Below the pieces are notes generated by a model, which was given only the letters and a program-made list of their open reading frames with translations, did not search any database and was not told the origin of the DNA. Positions 8,310-16,950 of a stretch of 64,000 nucleotides of DNA are shown piece by piece. Position 1 is the first letter of the stretch; the number at the start of each line of letters is the position of its first letter. Position numbers and translations under genes: made by a program. Origin of the DNA: Myxococcales bacterium (GTDB lineage: Bacteria; Myxococcota_A; Bradymonadia; UBA7976; UBA1532); NCBI GenBank assembly GCA_020633465.1, contig JACKDN010000016.1, forward strand, positions 144,724 to 208,723, given 5' to 3'.

Positions 8310-9674
8310 TCAGCGCGCCAGGTCGGGTCGCTCGCCGAACAGGCGCGCCACCCGCCGCGACCAGCGGGCCAGGGCGCGCGCGTCGGGCGCCTCGGGGTGG
8401 GCGCGGTACAGGGCCACCGCGGGGCCCAGGCGCGCGAAGGTGGGCGCCATGCGCGCGGCCAGGCGGGGCGCCCGCAGCGCGCCGCGCAGGGTCTGCAGAA
8501 GATCGCGGGCGTCGGGCACCGGCAGGCGCTGCTCGAGGCCCGCGCGGTAGCTGGGCTCGCTCAGCAGGCCCGCCTCGAGCAGCCGCCGCACGTCGTCGCC
8601 GTCCAGCGCCTGGGTCGCGCGCCGGAAGAGATCGTAGGCGGCCAAGAGCGCGCCGACGCGCCGCTGGAAGGCGACCTGGTAGCGCCACAGCGTCGCCGCC
8701 GCGCCGGGATCGGCCGCCCCGGTGACGGCGTCCGCCAGCATGCGCGCGGCCAGAAGCCCCACGCCGATGCCGCTGCCGTGCGCCGAGAACACCTGGCAGG
8801 CGGCGTTGCCCAGCAGGGCGACGCCCGGCGCGGTCAGCCGGTCGTAGGGCCGGCGCAGCGGGATGGCGCCGGCCCCGCCGAAGCGGCGCGCGCCGATCCA
8901 GCGGTGGTGGGCGCGGGCGCGCTCGACCAGCTCGGGGCCCGAGGGCAGGGCGGGATCGGCGATGGCGCCGGTGAGGATCTCCACCTCGTCGCCCTCGAGG
9001 GTCAGGTTGCTGATCGAGTAGCCGCCCGCCACGCCGGCGCGGCACAGGGTGTCGCCCTCGTCGAGGCCCTCGGCCTGCAGCCAGGCGCGCGCGCCGGCGG
9101 CGTCCGCCACGGCGCACACCATCTGGGCCGCCGAGCAGACGTGGGCGCGCGGCACCGGCGGGCAGTCGCGGGCCAGGCTCGGGACGCGCCGGCGGAGCGC
9201 GCCGCCCATGCCCGACGCGTCGACGAACAGATCGGCCTCGAGCGCCAGGGGGCCGTCGGGCCCCGCGGCGTGCAGCGCGCGGGGCCGATGCCCGTCGAAG
9301 CGCAGCTCGAGCAGGCGGGCGGGGGCGATCGTCGTCGCGCCCGCGGCCCGCGCGTCGGCCTGCAGCCGGGCCACCAGGTGGCGCATGTCGACCGGCCACA
9401 CCGGGCTGGGATCCAGCCGCAGCCCGCGCCGCCCGGCGGCCCCGCGCATCACGAAGGCGCCCTCGCCCCGCCGCTCGGGCGGCGTCGGCCGCGGCACCCC
9501 CGCCGCGTCGAACATCCAGGGTGGCACGCCGTTGACCCAGCGGGCGCCGGCGCCGTCGAGCGCCCGGGCGTCGAGCAGCGCCACCGACCGCCCCGCCTGC
9601 GCCAGGCAGCGCGCAGCCGCGGCGCCCGCCGTGCCCGCACCCATCACGACGACATCGAACGAGAGGCTTCGCAT
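8310..9674 (-). CDS. FAD-dependent oxidoreductase (geranylgeranyl reductase/cyclase-like superfamily)
   Basis: The 454-residue protein opens with a Rossmann dinucleotide motif (VVMGAGTAGAAAA) and a beta-strand ending in LLDAR, as expected for FAD binding. A second conserved block, LLGNAACQVFSAHGSGIGVG (about residue 300), matches the FAD-contacting region of the geranylgeranyl reductase, monooxygenase and halogenase superfamily, although the usual GD is GN here. A DASG motif also fits this group. The C-terminal 100 residues are helical. No pathway genes flank it, so the substrate cannot be named. The start is the first good ATG; its ribosome site is weak. It diverges from the giant kinase gene. 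Confidence 0.72.
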   Translation of the reverse strand: MRSLSFDVVVMGAGTAGAAAARCLAQAGRSVALLDARALDGAGARWVNGVPPWMFDAAGVPRPTPPERRGEGAFVMRGAAGRRGLRLDPSPVWPVDMRHLVARLQADARAAGATTIAPARLLELRFDGHRPRALHAAGPDGPLALEADLFVDASGMGGALRRRVPSLARDCPPVPRAHVCSAAQMVCAVADAAGARAWLQAEGLDEGDTLCRAGVAGGYSISNLTLEGDEVEILTGAIADPALPSGPELVERARAHHRWIGARRFGGAGAIPLRRPYDRLTAPGVALLGNAACQVFSAHGSGIGVGLLAARMLADAVTGAADPGAAATLWRYQVAFQRRVGALLAAYDLFRRATQALDGDDVRRLLEAGLLSEPSYRAGLEQRLPVPDARDLLQTLRGALRAPRLAARMAPTFARLGPAVALYRAHPEAPDARALARWSRRVARLFGERPDLAR

Positions 9675-9745
9675 CGCGCGACCATAGGTCACTTCGGACG
9701 GCCGCGCGACACCGGACGTGGCCGGCGGGCGTTCGGTCGAGCGTA

Positions 9746-9774
9746 TTGAAAACGTTTGTCGATTCCCGAAAAAT
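9746..9774 (+). promoter_or_regulatory. Candidate promoter with overlapping AAACGTTT palindrome
   Basis: TTGAAA (9746-9751), a 17-nt spacer and AAAAAT (9769-9774; four of six) precede the hybrid kinase gene. The predicted start of transcription (about 9781-9783) coincides with the ATG at 9783, which would make a leaderless mRNA. An 8-bp palindrome AAACGTTT (9750-9757) overlaps the -35 element; a central CG of this type is typical of LacI-family operators. It is the only AT-rich stretch in the 108-bp gap. Confidence 0.4.
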
Positions 9775-9782
9775 GGGCGCCG

Positions 9783-12700
9783 ATGCACGACTCGATCGGT
9801 CTGGACCGAGGCGAGTGCCTCGCGCGCATGCCTGGGCTGGATCTCTACCGAACCCGACCCGCTGCGCCCCGCGGCGCCGCGCTGGTGCAGGTGGCCCGGC
9901 CCGACCGCGCGGAGGCGCAGCGCCGGGCCGCGCACCTGTTGAGCGCGGCCAGCCCGCTGTCGGCGCCCGCGCTGCGCGAGGTGGTCGAGCTGGCCGATCG
10001 CGTGGCGCTCGTGTTCGACGATCCGGGCGCCGAGCCCCTGTCGTCGCTGCTGGGCGCCTGCGACACCGAGCGCCTGCTGCGCGTGTCGGTGGCGCTGGCC
10101 GAGGCCCTCGCCGCGGTGCACGCCGCGGGCCTCCTGCACCGCGGCCTGCGCCCCGAGGTCTGCCTCTACGACGCCGCCGGCGATCGGGCCTGGTTCGTCG
10201 GCTTCGACCGCGCGCTGCAGGGCCCCGCGGCCGCGCCGCCCCGCGAGCTGACGGGCGCCCTCGACGATCTCGCCTGGATCGCGCCCGAGCAGACCGGCCG
10301 CATGAACCGCGCGGTCGACGCGCGGGCCGATCTGTACGCGCTCGGCTGCGTGCTCTACGCGCTGGCCAGCGGCGGACCGCCCTTCGACGCCGAGGACGCG
10401 ATGGGCTGGGTGCACGCCCACATCGCGCGCCGCCCGCGCCCGCTCGACGCCCCGCGCACCTGGGCGGACATCGTCGAGCGGCTGATGGCGAAGACCGTCG
10501 AGGATCGCTACCAGACCGCCCTGGGCCTGGCGTCGGACCTGCGTCGCTGCCTCGACGGGTGGTGCACCGAGGGGCAGGTGCCCGTCTTCGATCTCGGCGT
10601 CCGGGATCGGTCGTCCACCCTGCGCGTCCCGCAGCGCCTCGTCGGGCGCGAGGCCGAGCGCGCCGCCCTGCTGGGCGGCTTCGATCGGGTCGCCGAGGGC
10701 GCCGTCGAGGTGGCCCTGGTCGTGGGTGATCCCGGCATCGGCAAGAGCCGCCTGATCGACGAGCTGTACCGCCCGCTGACCAAGCGCCGCGGACGGGTGC
10801 TGGCGGGCAAGGCCGAGCAGTACGCGCGCGCCGAGCCCTACCACGCGCTGCTGGGCGCGCTGCGCAGCGAGCTGCGGCGGGTGCTGTCGTTGCCGGACGA
10901 GGCGCTCGAGCGCGTGCGCGATCGCCTGCAGGCGGCGGTGGGCGAGGGCGCGGCGGCCCTGGTGGGCGTGCTGCCGGATCTGCGCCTGCTGCTCGATCCG
11001 CAGCCGACGGCGGCGGTCCTGGGGCGCGTCGAGGCGCAGAACCGCTTCCGGCTGGCCCTGGCGCGGCTGGTGCGCGGGCTGGCCGAGCCGGGGCGCCCCC
11101 TCGTGCTGCTGCTGGACGATCTGCAGTGGGTCGACGCGCCGACGCTCGCGCTGCTGGCCGAGCTGGTGACCGATCCCGACACGCGCGCGCTGTACCTCGT
11201 GTGCGGCGTGCGGCCGGCCGAGGCGCAGGCGCGCCCGGTGGTGGAGCGGTGGATCGAGGCGATCGACGGCGCGCGGCCGCTGATCCGCGTGGCGCTGGGG
11301 CCCCTGGGCGTGGGGGCGGTGGCGTCGCTGGTGGCCGAGGCCGTGCACTTCGCCGAGGGCGCCGAGGCGCTGGGCGCGCTGGTGGCCGAGAAGACCGGGG
11401 GCAACCCCTTCTTCGTCGGCCGCTTCCTGCGGTCGCTGCACGAGGACGAGCTGCTGGCCTTCGACGAGGCCGCCGGCGCCTGGCAGTGGGATCACGCGGC
11501 GCTGGCGGCGCGCCCGCACACCGACAACGTGCTCGATCTGATGACGGCGCGCATCGAGCGCCTGCCCGCCGAGACCCTGCGGGCGCTGCAGGTGGCCGCC
11601 TGCGTGGGCGGGCGCTTCGAGCCGGCGCGGGTGGCGCTGGCGCTCGACCGCGCCGCCGATCGCGTCGAGGCGGCCCTCGCCCCGGCGGTCGCGCTGGGGC
11701 TCGTGACGAGCGCGGAGCGCGGGCGCTGGGCGTTCGTGCACGACCGCGTCCAGGAGGCGGCGCGCAGCACGCTGGCCGAGGCCGACCGGGTGCCGCTGCA
11801 CCTGCGCCTGGCCCGCGATCGCCTCGCCGACGCGGCGGATCCCGGCGAGCACGTGTTCGAGGTGGCCGACCACTACCAGGCCGCCGAGCCCGCCGTCGAC
11901 GACGCGGCGGAGCGCGCCCGCGCGGCCGACATCTGCCTGCAGGCCGGCCGCCGCGCCCGCGACGCGGGGGCCTTCGACGCGGCCCGGGGCCACTGCGAGG
12001 GCGGGCTGCGCTTCCTCGGGCCGGGGGGGTGGTCGGCGCACCCCGCGCTGACCCGCGAGCTGCACGTCGGGCTGGCCGAGGCCGCGCTGGCGGGCGGCGA
12101 TCCCACGGCGGCGCTCGCGCTGACCGAGCAGGTGCTGGCGCACACCGACGACGTCTTCGACCGCGCGCGGGTGCACGAGCTGCGCATCGACGTGCACGAG
12201 GCCCAGCTCGAGCACGAGCGCGCGCTGGACGAGGCGCAGGCCGTGCTCGAGCTGCTCGGCTTCCCCATCCGCCCGCTGGCCGACGCCGCCGACTTCGACG
12301 CGCGCCTGCGCGCCCTGGTCGAGCGCCTGCGCGCGCTGGGCGCGGACGGCGTCGTCGACCTGGCCGAGGCCACCGATCCCGCCGCCCGGGCCGCGGCCCG
12401 CATCCTCAACGCCCTGTACGCGATCGTGAACATCGGGCGGTCCAGCCTGCTGGGCCCGGTGCTCTTCGCCGCGCTGGATCTGTCGCTCGAGTACGGCGTC
12501 ACGCCCGACGCGCCGGCGGCGTTCACCCAGCTGGCGGCCGTGCTCTGCGCGCGCGGCGACTACGAGACGGGCTACTCGGTGGGGCGCCAGAGCGAGCGGC
12601 TGCGCGAGCGCTTCCCGCCGACGGCCGCGGTGACCTCGCTGCGGGTGGCCTTCCCGATCTTCGTGCAGCACTGGCGCGAGCCCATCGCCCCGGTGGTCGC

Positions 12701-15700
12701 GTCCCTCGCCCGCGCCGCCGACGAGGCCCTCGACCTGGGTGATCCGCGCAGCTTCGGCCACTGCGCCAACCAGCTGATGGTGCACGCGGTGCTGGGGGGC
12801 GAGGCCCTGGCGCAGGTGGACGCGCGCTACGCCGAGCTGTCGGTGCGCCTGATCCGGCATCAGCAGCTGGTGGGCGTGGCCAACGCGGGCGCCTGGGGCC
12901 AGGTGGTGTCGTGCCTGCGGGGCGAGACGTCGACGCCCTCGTCGCTGGTGGGCGCGCGCTGCGACTACGCCGAGACGATGGCGCGCTTCGACGCGGCCGA
13001 TCTGTTCCTCGTCCTGGCCTACGTCAACGCCGCGCAGGTGGCGCTGGCCGGCTGGACGCGCGACGCCGAGCGCGTGCTGGCGGTGGCGGATCTGGGGCCC
13101 CGCGAGGCGCTCTTCGATCAGCCCCCCAACACGGCGCGCTTCGCCTTCGTGGTGCGCGCGTGGTTCCGCGCGCTGGCCCACCTGGATCGCTGCCGCGCGC
13201 CCGAGGGGGTGGACGCGGCCCTGGCCGCCGTCGCCGCCGACGTCGACCGGGTGCGGCGGTGGGCCGAGGGCGCGCCGCACAACCACGGCCACCGCCTGGC
13301 GCTGCTCGAGGCCGAGCAGGCGCGGGTGCGCGGCGACGAGGTCGCCGCGATGGCGGCCTACGACCGGGCCGTCGCGGCGGCCGCCGCGGGGGGCTTCGCG
13401 CTCGACGAGGCGCTCGCGCTCGAGCTGGCGGCCGACTTCCACGCGCAGGCCGGGCGGGCGCGGGCGGCGCGGGGCTACCGAGAGGACGCGGTGGCGCGGT
13501 GGCGCGCGGTGGGCGCGACCGCCAACGTCGATCGCCTGGGCGCCGAGATCGAGCGGGCGCCGGTGGCGTCGCTCGACGTCGAGACCGTGCTGCGCATCAG
13601 CGACGCGGTGACGCACGAGGTCGAGCTCGAGCGCCTGCTGACCGCCGTGACGCGCACGGTGCTGCAGAGCGCGGGCGCGCAGCGCGTGTTTCTCTTCCTC
13701 GACCACGACGGCGAGCCGCGGCTGCAGGCGCGCGGCACCTCCGAGGCGGACACCGTGCACCTGTTCGAGGGCACGACGGTCGACGCCTGCGCGGGCCTGG
13801 TGCCCGAGGTCGTGCACTTCGTCGTGCGCGCTCGCGAGGCCATCCTGCTGCCCGACGCCCTGCGGTCGGAGCGCTTCGGCGATCGGCCGTCGGTCCGGCG
13901 GCATCGGCCGCGCTCGGTGCTGTGCCTGCCCCTCGAGCAGCGCGGCCAGCGCATGGGGGTGCTGTACCTGGCCAACGACCTCGTGCCCGGCGCCTTCGAG
14001 GACGAGCGGGTCGAGCTGCTGCGGGTCTTCACCGCGCTGGCCGCCACCTCGATCGCCAACGCGGTGCTGCTGCGCGACGCGCGCGAGGCGCAGGCCCAGC
14101 TCGAGGCGCAGAACGAGGCGCTGACCGCCCTCGACCGGATGCGCGACTCGTTCCTCGCCCGGACGAGCCACGAGCTGCGCACCCCGCTGAACGCGATCAT
14201 CGGGCTGACCGAGTCGGTGATCGAGACCACGCCGGCGGCCGGCGGCGAGTCACACCCGCTGCGCCTGGTGGTGTCGAGCGCGCGCCGCCTGTCGAACCTG
14301 ATCGAGGATCTGCTGGACTTCTCGCGGCTGTCGCAGGGCCAGCTGCGCGTCGAGCGCGGCGCGGTGGACGCCGGCGCCACCGTCGGGCGGGTGGTTCAGC
14401 TGCTGCGTCCGCTGGCGCGCGACGACGTGGCCCTGATCGACAGCGTCGAGGACGAGCTGCCGCCGGTGTTCGCCGATCCCGACCGGCTGGAGCAGGTGCT
14501 GACGATCCTGGTGGACAACGCGATCAAGTTCACGCGCCACGGCAGCATCGAGGTGGGGGTGCGCGCGGTCGACGAGGACACGGTCGAGCTGTTCGTCCAG
14601 GACACGGGCGTCGGCCTGGATCCCGCCGCGCAGGATCGCATCTTCGACGCCTTCGCGCAGGGCGACGAGCGCGTCGCCCGGGCCTTCGGCGGCGCGGGGC
14701 TGGGTCTGTCGATCGCGCGCCAGCTGCTCGAGCTGCACGAGACGTCGATCGAGGTCGACTCGGCCCCCGGGCGCGGCGCCCGCTTCGCCTTCCGGCTGGC
14801 GCGGGCCCGTGGCGTCGAGGCGCTGCGCGGCCAGGTGGCGGCGCTGCCGGTGCGCCGCCCGGTCGAGCGCGACACCGTGCAGATGGCCCCGGTGGTGGCC
14901 ACCTCGGACGAGGGGCGCGGCTACAACATCCTGGTGGTGGACGACGAGCCCGCCAACCTGCGCGTGGTGCTGAACAACCTGGGGCGGCTGGGCTATCAGG
15001 TGAGCATCGCGTACAGCGGCCCCGAGGCGCTCGCGCAGATCGACGCCGGGGTGCGGCCCCACCTGGTGCTGCTGGACGTGATGATGCCCGAGATGGACGG
15101 CCTCGAGGTGTGCCGCCGCCTGCGGTCGCGCTACACCCGCAACGAGCTGCCCATCGTGATGGTGACCGCGCGCACCGAGGTGCCCGACGTCGTCACCGGC
15201 CTCGACGCCGGCGCCAACGACTACCTGGGCAAGCCCTTCAGCGGTGACGAGCTGCGGGCCCGGATGCGCACCCACCTGCACCTCGCCAACCTGCACCGCT
15301 CGGTGGCGCGCTTCGTGCCCCATCGCTTCCTCGAGCTGCTGGGGCGGGCGTCGCTGAGCGACGTGCGACTCGGCGACGCCGTGCGGCGCGACATGACCGT
15401 GCTGTTCGCCGATCTCAAGGGCTTCTCGGCGCAGACGCGCGCGCTCGAGCCGGGCGCGCGCTTCGACCTGCTCAACGAGCACCTGGCGCTGATCGAGCCG
15501 ATCGTCATCGACCACGGCGGCGTCGTGGACAAGTTCGTCGGGGACGCGGTGATGGCGGTCTTCGACCGGCGCGCGGCCGACGCCGTCGAGGCGGGCGTCG
15601 CGATGCTGCGCACGGTGGCCGAGGCCAACGCGCGGCGCGTGGCGCAGGGCACGCGGCCGATCGAGCTGGGCATCGGCATCAACACCGGCCCGCTGATGCT

Positions 15701-16127
15701 GGGTACGGTGGGCACCGAGTCGCGCATGGATACGACGGTCATCAGCGACGCGGTCGGCCTGGCTCACCGCGTCGAGGGGCTGACGCGGCCCTATCGGAGC
15801 GGGCTGCTGATCACGCAGAGCACGCGGCGCGCGCTCGACGAGCCGCTGCGCTGGGCCACCCGGCTCATCGACGTGCTGTCGCTGGACGAGGGCGACGCGC
15901 CGACCCCGGTGTACGAGGTGTACGAGGCGGACGCGCCGGCCCGCCGGCTGGCGAAGCGCGCGACGCAGGCGGCGTTCGAGCGCGGCGTGCAGGCCTTCCA
16001 CGCGCGCGAGGTGGACGAGGCCGTCGTGCAGTTCCGCCTGTGCCGCGCGCTGGACGGCGGCGATCCGGCCACGCGGCTCTATCTCGAGCGGTGCGCGCGC
16101 ATCGAGGAGGCCTTCGTCCGTGTGTGA
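9783..16127 (+). CDS. Giant hybrid: pseudokinase, AAA, TPR-like, GAF, histidine kinase, receiver, class III cyclase
   Basis: The protein has 2,114 residues from the ATG at 9783; an in-frame TTG at 9756 would add nine. Domain order: a Ser/Thr kinase-like domain (about 25-270); AAA_16-type ATPase (Walker A GDPGIGKS about 316, Walker B LVLLLDD about 443); helical TPR-like region; GAF (about 1265-1430); HisKA with SHELRTP (about 1460); HATPase with DNAIKF, DTGVGLD and GAGLGLS (about 1575-1640); receiver with LLDVMMPEMDG (about 1762) and LGKPF (about 1815); adenylate/guanylate cyclase domain (about 1870-2040). The front half matches the multi-sensor kinase family that carries PEQTGRMNR. The kinase domain lacks HRD (HRGLRPE), DFG (GFD) and a clear ATP Lys, so it is a pseudokinase. 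The cyclase keeps both metal Asp residues (FADLKGF, VGDAVMAVF) but has DAVGLAHR where DAVNLAxR is usual. Confidence 0.9.
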   Translation: MHDSIGLDRGECLARMPGLDLYRTRPAAPRGAALVQVARPDRAEAQRRAAHLLSAASPLSAPALREVVELADRVALVFDDPGAEPLSSLLGACDTERLLRVSVALAEALAAVHAAGLLHRGLRPEVCLYDAAGDRAWFVGFDRALQGPAAAPPRELTGALDDLAWIAPEQTGRMNRAVDARADLYALGCVLYALASGGPPFDAEDAMGWVHAHIARRPRPLDAPRTWADIVERLMAKTVEDRYQTALGLASDLRRCLDGWCTEGQVPVFDLGVRDRSSTLRVPQRLVGREAERAALLGGFDRVAEGAVEVALVVGDPGIGKSRLIDELYRPLTKRRGRVLAGKAEQYARAEPYHALLGALRSELRRVLSLPDEALERVRDRLQAAVGEGAAALVGVLPDLRLLLDPQPTAAVLGRVEAQNRFRLALARLVRGLAEPGRPLVLLLDDLQWVDAPTLALLAELVTDPDTRALYLVCGVRPAEAQARPVVERWIEAIDGARPLIRVALGPLGVGAVASLVAEAVHFAEGAEALGALVAEKTGGNPFFVGRFLRSLHEDELLAFDEAAGAWQWDHAALAARPHTDNVLDLMTARIERLPAETLRALQVAACVGGRFEPARVALALDRAADRVEAALAPAVALGLVTSAERGRWAFVHDRVQEAARSTLAEADRVPLHLRLARDRLADAADPGEHVFEVADHYQAAEPAVDDAAERARAADICLQAGRRARDAGAFDAARGHCEGGLRFLGPGGWSAHPALTRELHVGLAEAALAGGDPTAALALTEQVLAHTDDVFDRARVHELRIDVHEAQLEHERALDEAQAVLELLGFPIRPLADAADFDARLRALVERLRALGADGVVDLAEATDPAARAAARILNALYAIVNIGRSSLLGPVLFAALDLSLEYGVTPDAPAAFTQLAAVLCARGDYETGYSVGRQSERLRERFPPTAAVTSLRVAFPIFVQHWREPIAPVVASLARAADEALDLGDPRSFGHCANQLMVHAVLGGEALAQVDARYAELSVRLIRHQQLVGVANAGAWGQVVSCLRGETSTPSSLVGARCDYAETMARFDAADLFLVLAYVNAAQVALAGWTRDAERVLAVADLGPREALFDQPPNTARFAFVVRAWFRALAHLDRCRAPEGVDAALAAVAADVDRVRRWAEGAPHNHGHRLALLEAEQARVRGDEVAAMAAYDRAVAAAAAGGFALDEALALELAADFHAQAGRARAARGYREDAVARWRAVGATANVDRLGAEIERAPVASLDVETVLRISDAVTHEVELERLLTAVTRTVLQSAGAQRVFLFLDHDGEPRLQARGTSEADTVHLFEGTTVDACAGLVPEVVHFVVRAREAILLPDALRSERFGDRPSVRRHRPRSVLCLPLEQRGQRMGVLYLANDLVPGAFEDERVELLRVFTALAATSIANAVLLRDAREAQAQLEAQNEALTALDRMRDSFLARTSHELRTPLNAIIGLTESVIETTPAAGGESHPLRLVVSSARRLSNLIEDLLDFSRLSQGQLRVERGAVDAGATVGRVVQLLRPLARDDVALIDSVEDELPPVFADPDRLEQVLTILVDNAIKFTRHGSIEVGVRAVDEDTVELFVQDTGVGLDPAAQDRIFDAFAQGDERVARAFGGAGLGLSIARQLLELHETSIEVDSAPGRGARFAFRLARARGVEALRGQVAALPVRRPVERDTVQMAPVVATSDEGRGYNILVVDDEPANLRVVLNNLGRLGYQVSIAYSGPEALAQIDAGVRPHLVLLDVMMPEMDGLEVCRRLRSRYTRNELPIVMVTARTEVPDVVTGLDAGANDYLGKPFSGDELRARMRTHLHLANLHRSVARFVPHRFLELLGRASLSDVRLGDAVRRDMTVLFADLKGFSAQTRALEPGARFDLLNEHLALIEPIVIDHGGVVDKFVGDAVMAVFDRRAADAVEAGVAMLRTVAEANARRVAQGTRPIELGIGINTGPLMLGTVGTESRMDTTVISDAVGLAHRVEGLTRPYRSGLLITQSTRRALDEPLRWATRLIDVLSLDEGDAPTPVYEVYEADAPARRLAKRATQAAFERGVQAFHAREVDEAVVQFRLCRALDGGDPATRLYLERCARIEEAFVRV

Positions 16128-16264
16128 GGACCGAGACGGGTCGCGTCGGGGACCGTCCGCGCGACAGACCGGCGAGCCGCACGGGACAGAGCGCAAAGCC
16201 GCGCCCCGGGCGCCGATGACGCGCCGGCGCGTGATCTCTCGACCACGGATTCACGTGTCGTCGG

Positions 16265-16296
16265 ACAGAAAAAGTGAAGTGAAACAGAAAAAAGTG
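16265..16296 (+). repeat. A-rich direct repeat upstream of the sigma-factor operon
   Basis: Two near-identical words, ACAGAAAAAGTG (16265-16276) and ACAGAAAAAAGTG (16284-16296), lie about 19 bp apart, close to two helical turns, with AGTGAAGTGAAA between them. They stand out from the surrounding GC-rich 283-bp gap (16128-16410). Spacing on one DNA face suggests a protein-binding site for the sigma-factor operon starting at 16411. Nothing else recognisable lies in this gap. Confidence 0.4.
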
Positions 16297-16410
16297 CACT
16301 GGCCCTGGCGGGCGGCGCCGGCGGATTCCGCTAACCGGGGTGTGGGGGCCTGTGGCCCGGCCTCTCGTCGGTATCAGGCGGGCCGACGAGGTGTCGAGGA
16401 CGGGGTCACC

Positions 16411-16950
16411 GTGAGCGCAATCGGGAGGGACGACCGCGGCCATTCGGGCGACTTCGCGTTTCTCTACCGCCACCTGAGGGCGGTGGCCGAGCGCTACTTT
16501 CGCAGCGAGCCCGCGGGCCACACCCTCCAGCCCACCGCGCTGGTCCACGAGGCCTTCCTCCGCCTGATGGAGCAGGACGGCCCCGCCTTCCGCGACCAGC
16601 AGCACTTCTGCGCCGCGGCCGCCATCGCGATGCGGCACGTGCTCGTGGATCACGCCCGTCGCCGCCGCGCCGCCAAGCGCGGCGGCGATCGGCGGCGCGT
16701 CACGCTCAGCACCGTCGAGCTGGACTTCGATCAGCAGTCCCTCGACATCCTGCACCTGCACCTGGCCCTCGAGCGCCTGGGCAAGCTCGATCCGGTGCAG
16801 GAGCGCCTGGTCGTCCTCAAGTTCTTCGGCGGCCTCGAGATGAAGGAGATCGCCGCCGAGGTGGGGCTGTCGCTGCGCGCGGCCGAGCGCGCCTGGCGGG
16901 CGGCCCGGGCCTGGCTGCTGATCCAGCTGCGGGCGGGGCCCGATCTGTGA
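16411..16950 (+). CDS. ECF-type sigma factor, TIGR02999-like
   Basis: This 179-residue protein matches the TIGR02999 group of ECF-like sigma-70 factors. The family block HTLQPTALVHEAFLRL is followed by DQQHFCAAAAIAMRHVLVDH and a basic RRRRAAKRGGDRRR stretch. A sigma-4-type helix-turn-helix ends the protein (RLVVLKFFGGLEMKEIAAEV). The start is the GTG at 16411, preceded by GAGGACGGGG, and gives the usual family length. The frame is open further upstream but that part has no family similarity. Members are commonly paired with kinases, as here: the next gene overlaps its stop by 4 nt (GTGA). It probably directs transcription in response to that kinase. Confidence 0.85.
   Translation: MSAIGRDDRGHSGDFAFLYRHLRAVAERYFRSEPAGHTLQPTALVHEAFLRLMEQDGPAFRDQQHFCAAAAIAMRHVLVDHARRRRAAKRGGDRRRVTLSTVELDFDQQSLDILHLHLALERLGKLDPVQERLVVLKFFGGLEMKEIAAEVGLSLRAAERAWRAARAWLLIQLRAGPDL

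Noticed and set aside
8310..14171. A 1,953-codon open frame on the minus strand continuing upstream of the FAD oxidoreductase
   Set aside because: Beyond 9674 it is His/Arg/Gln-rich shadow sequence opposite the hybrid kinase; only the 3' 454 codons carry a recognisable family and start.
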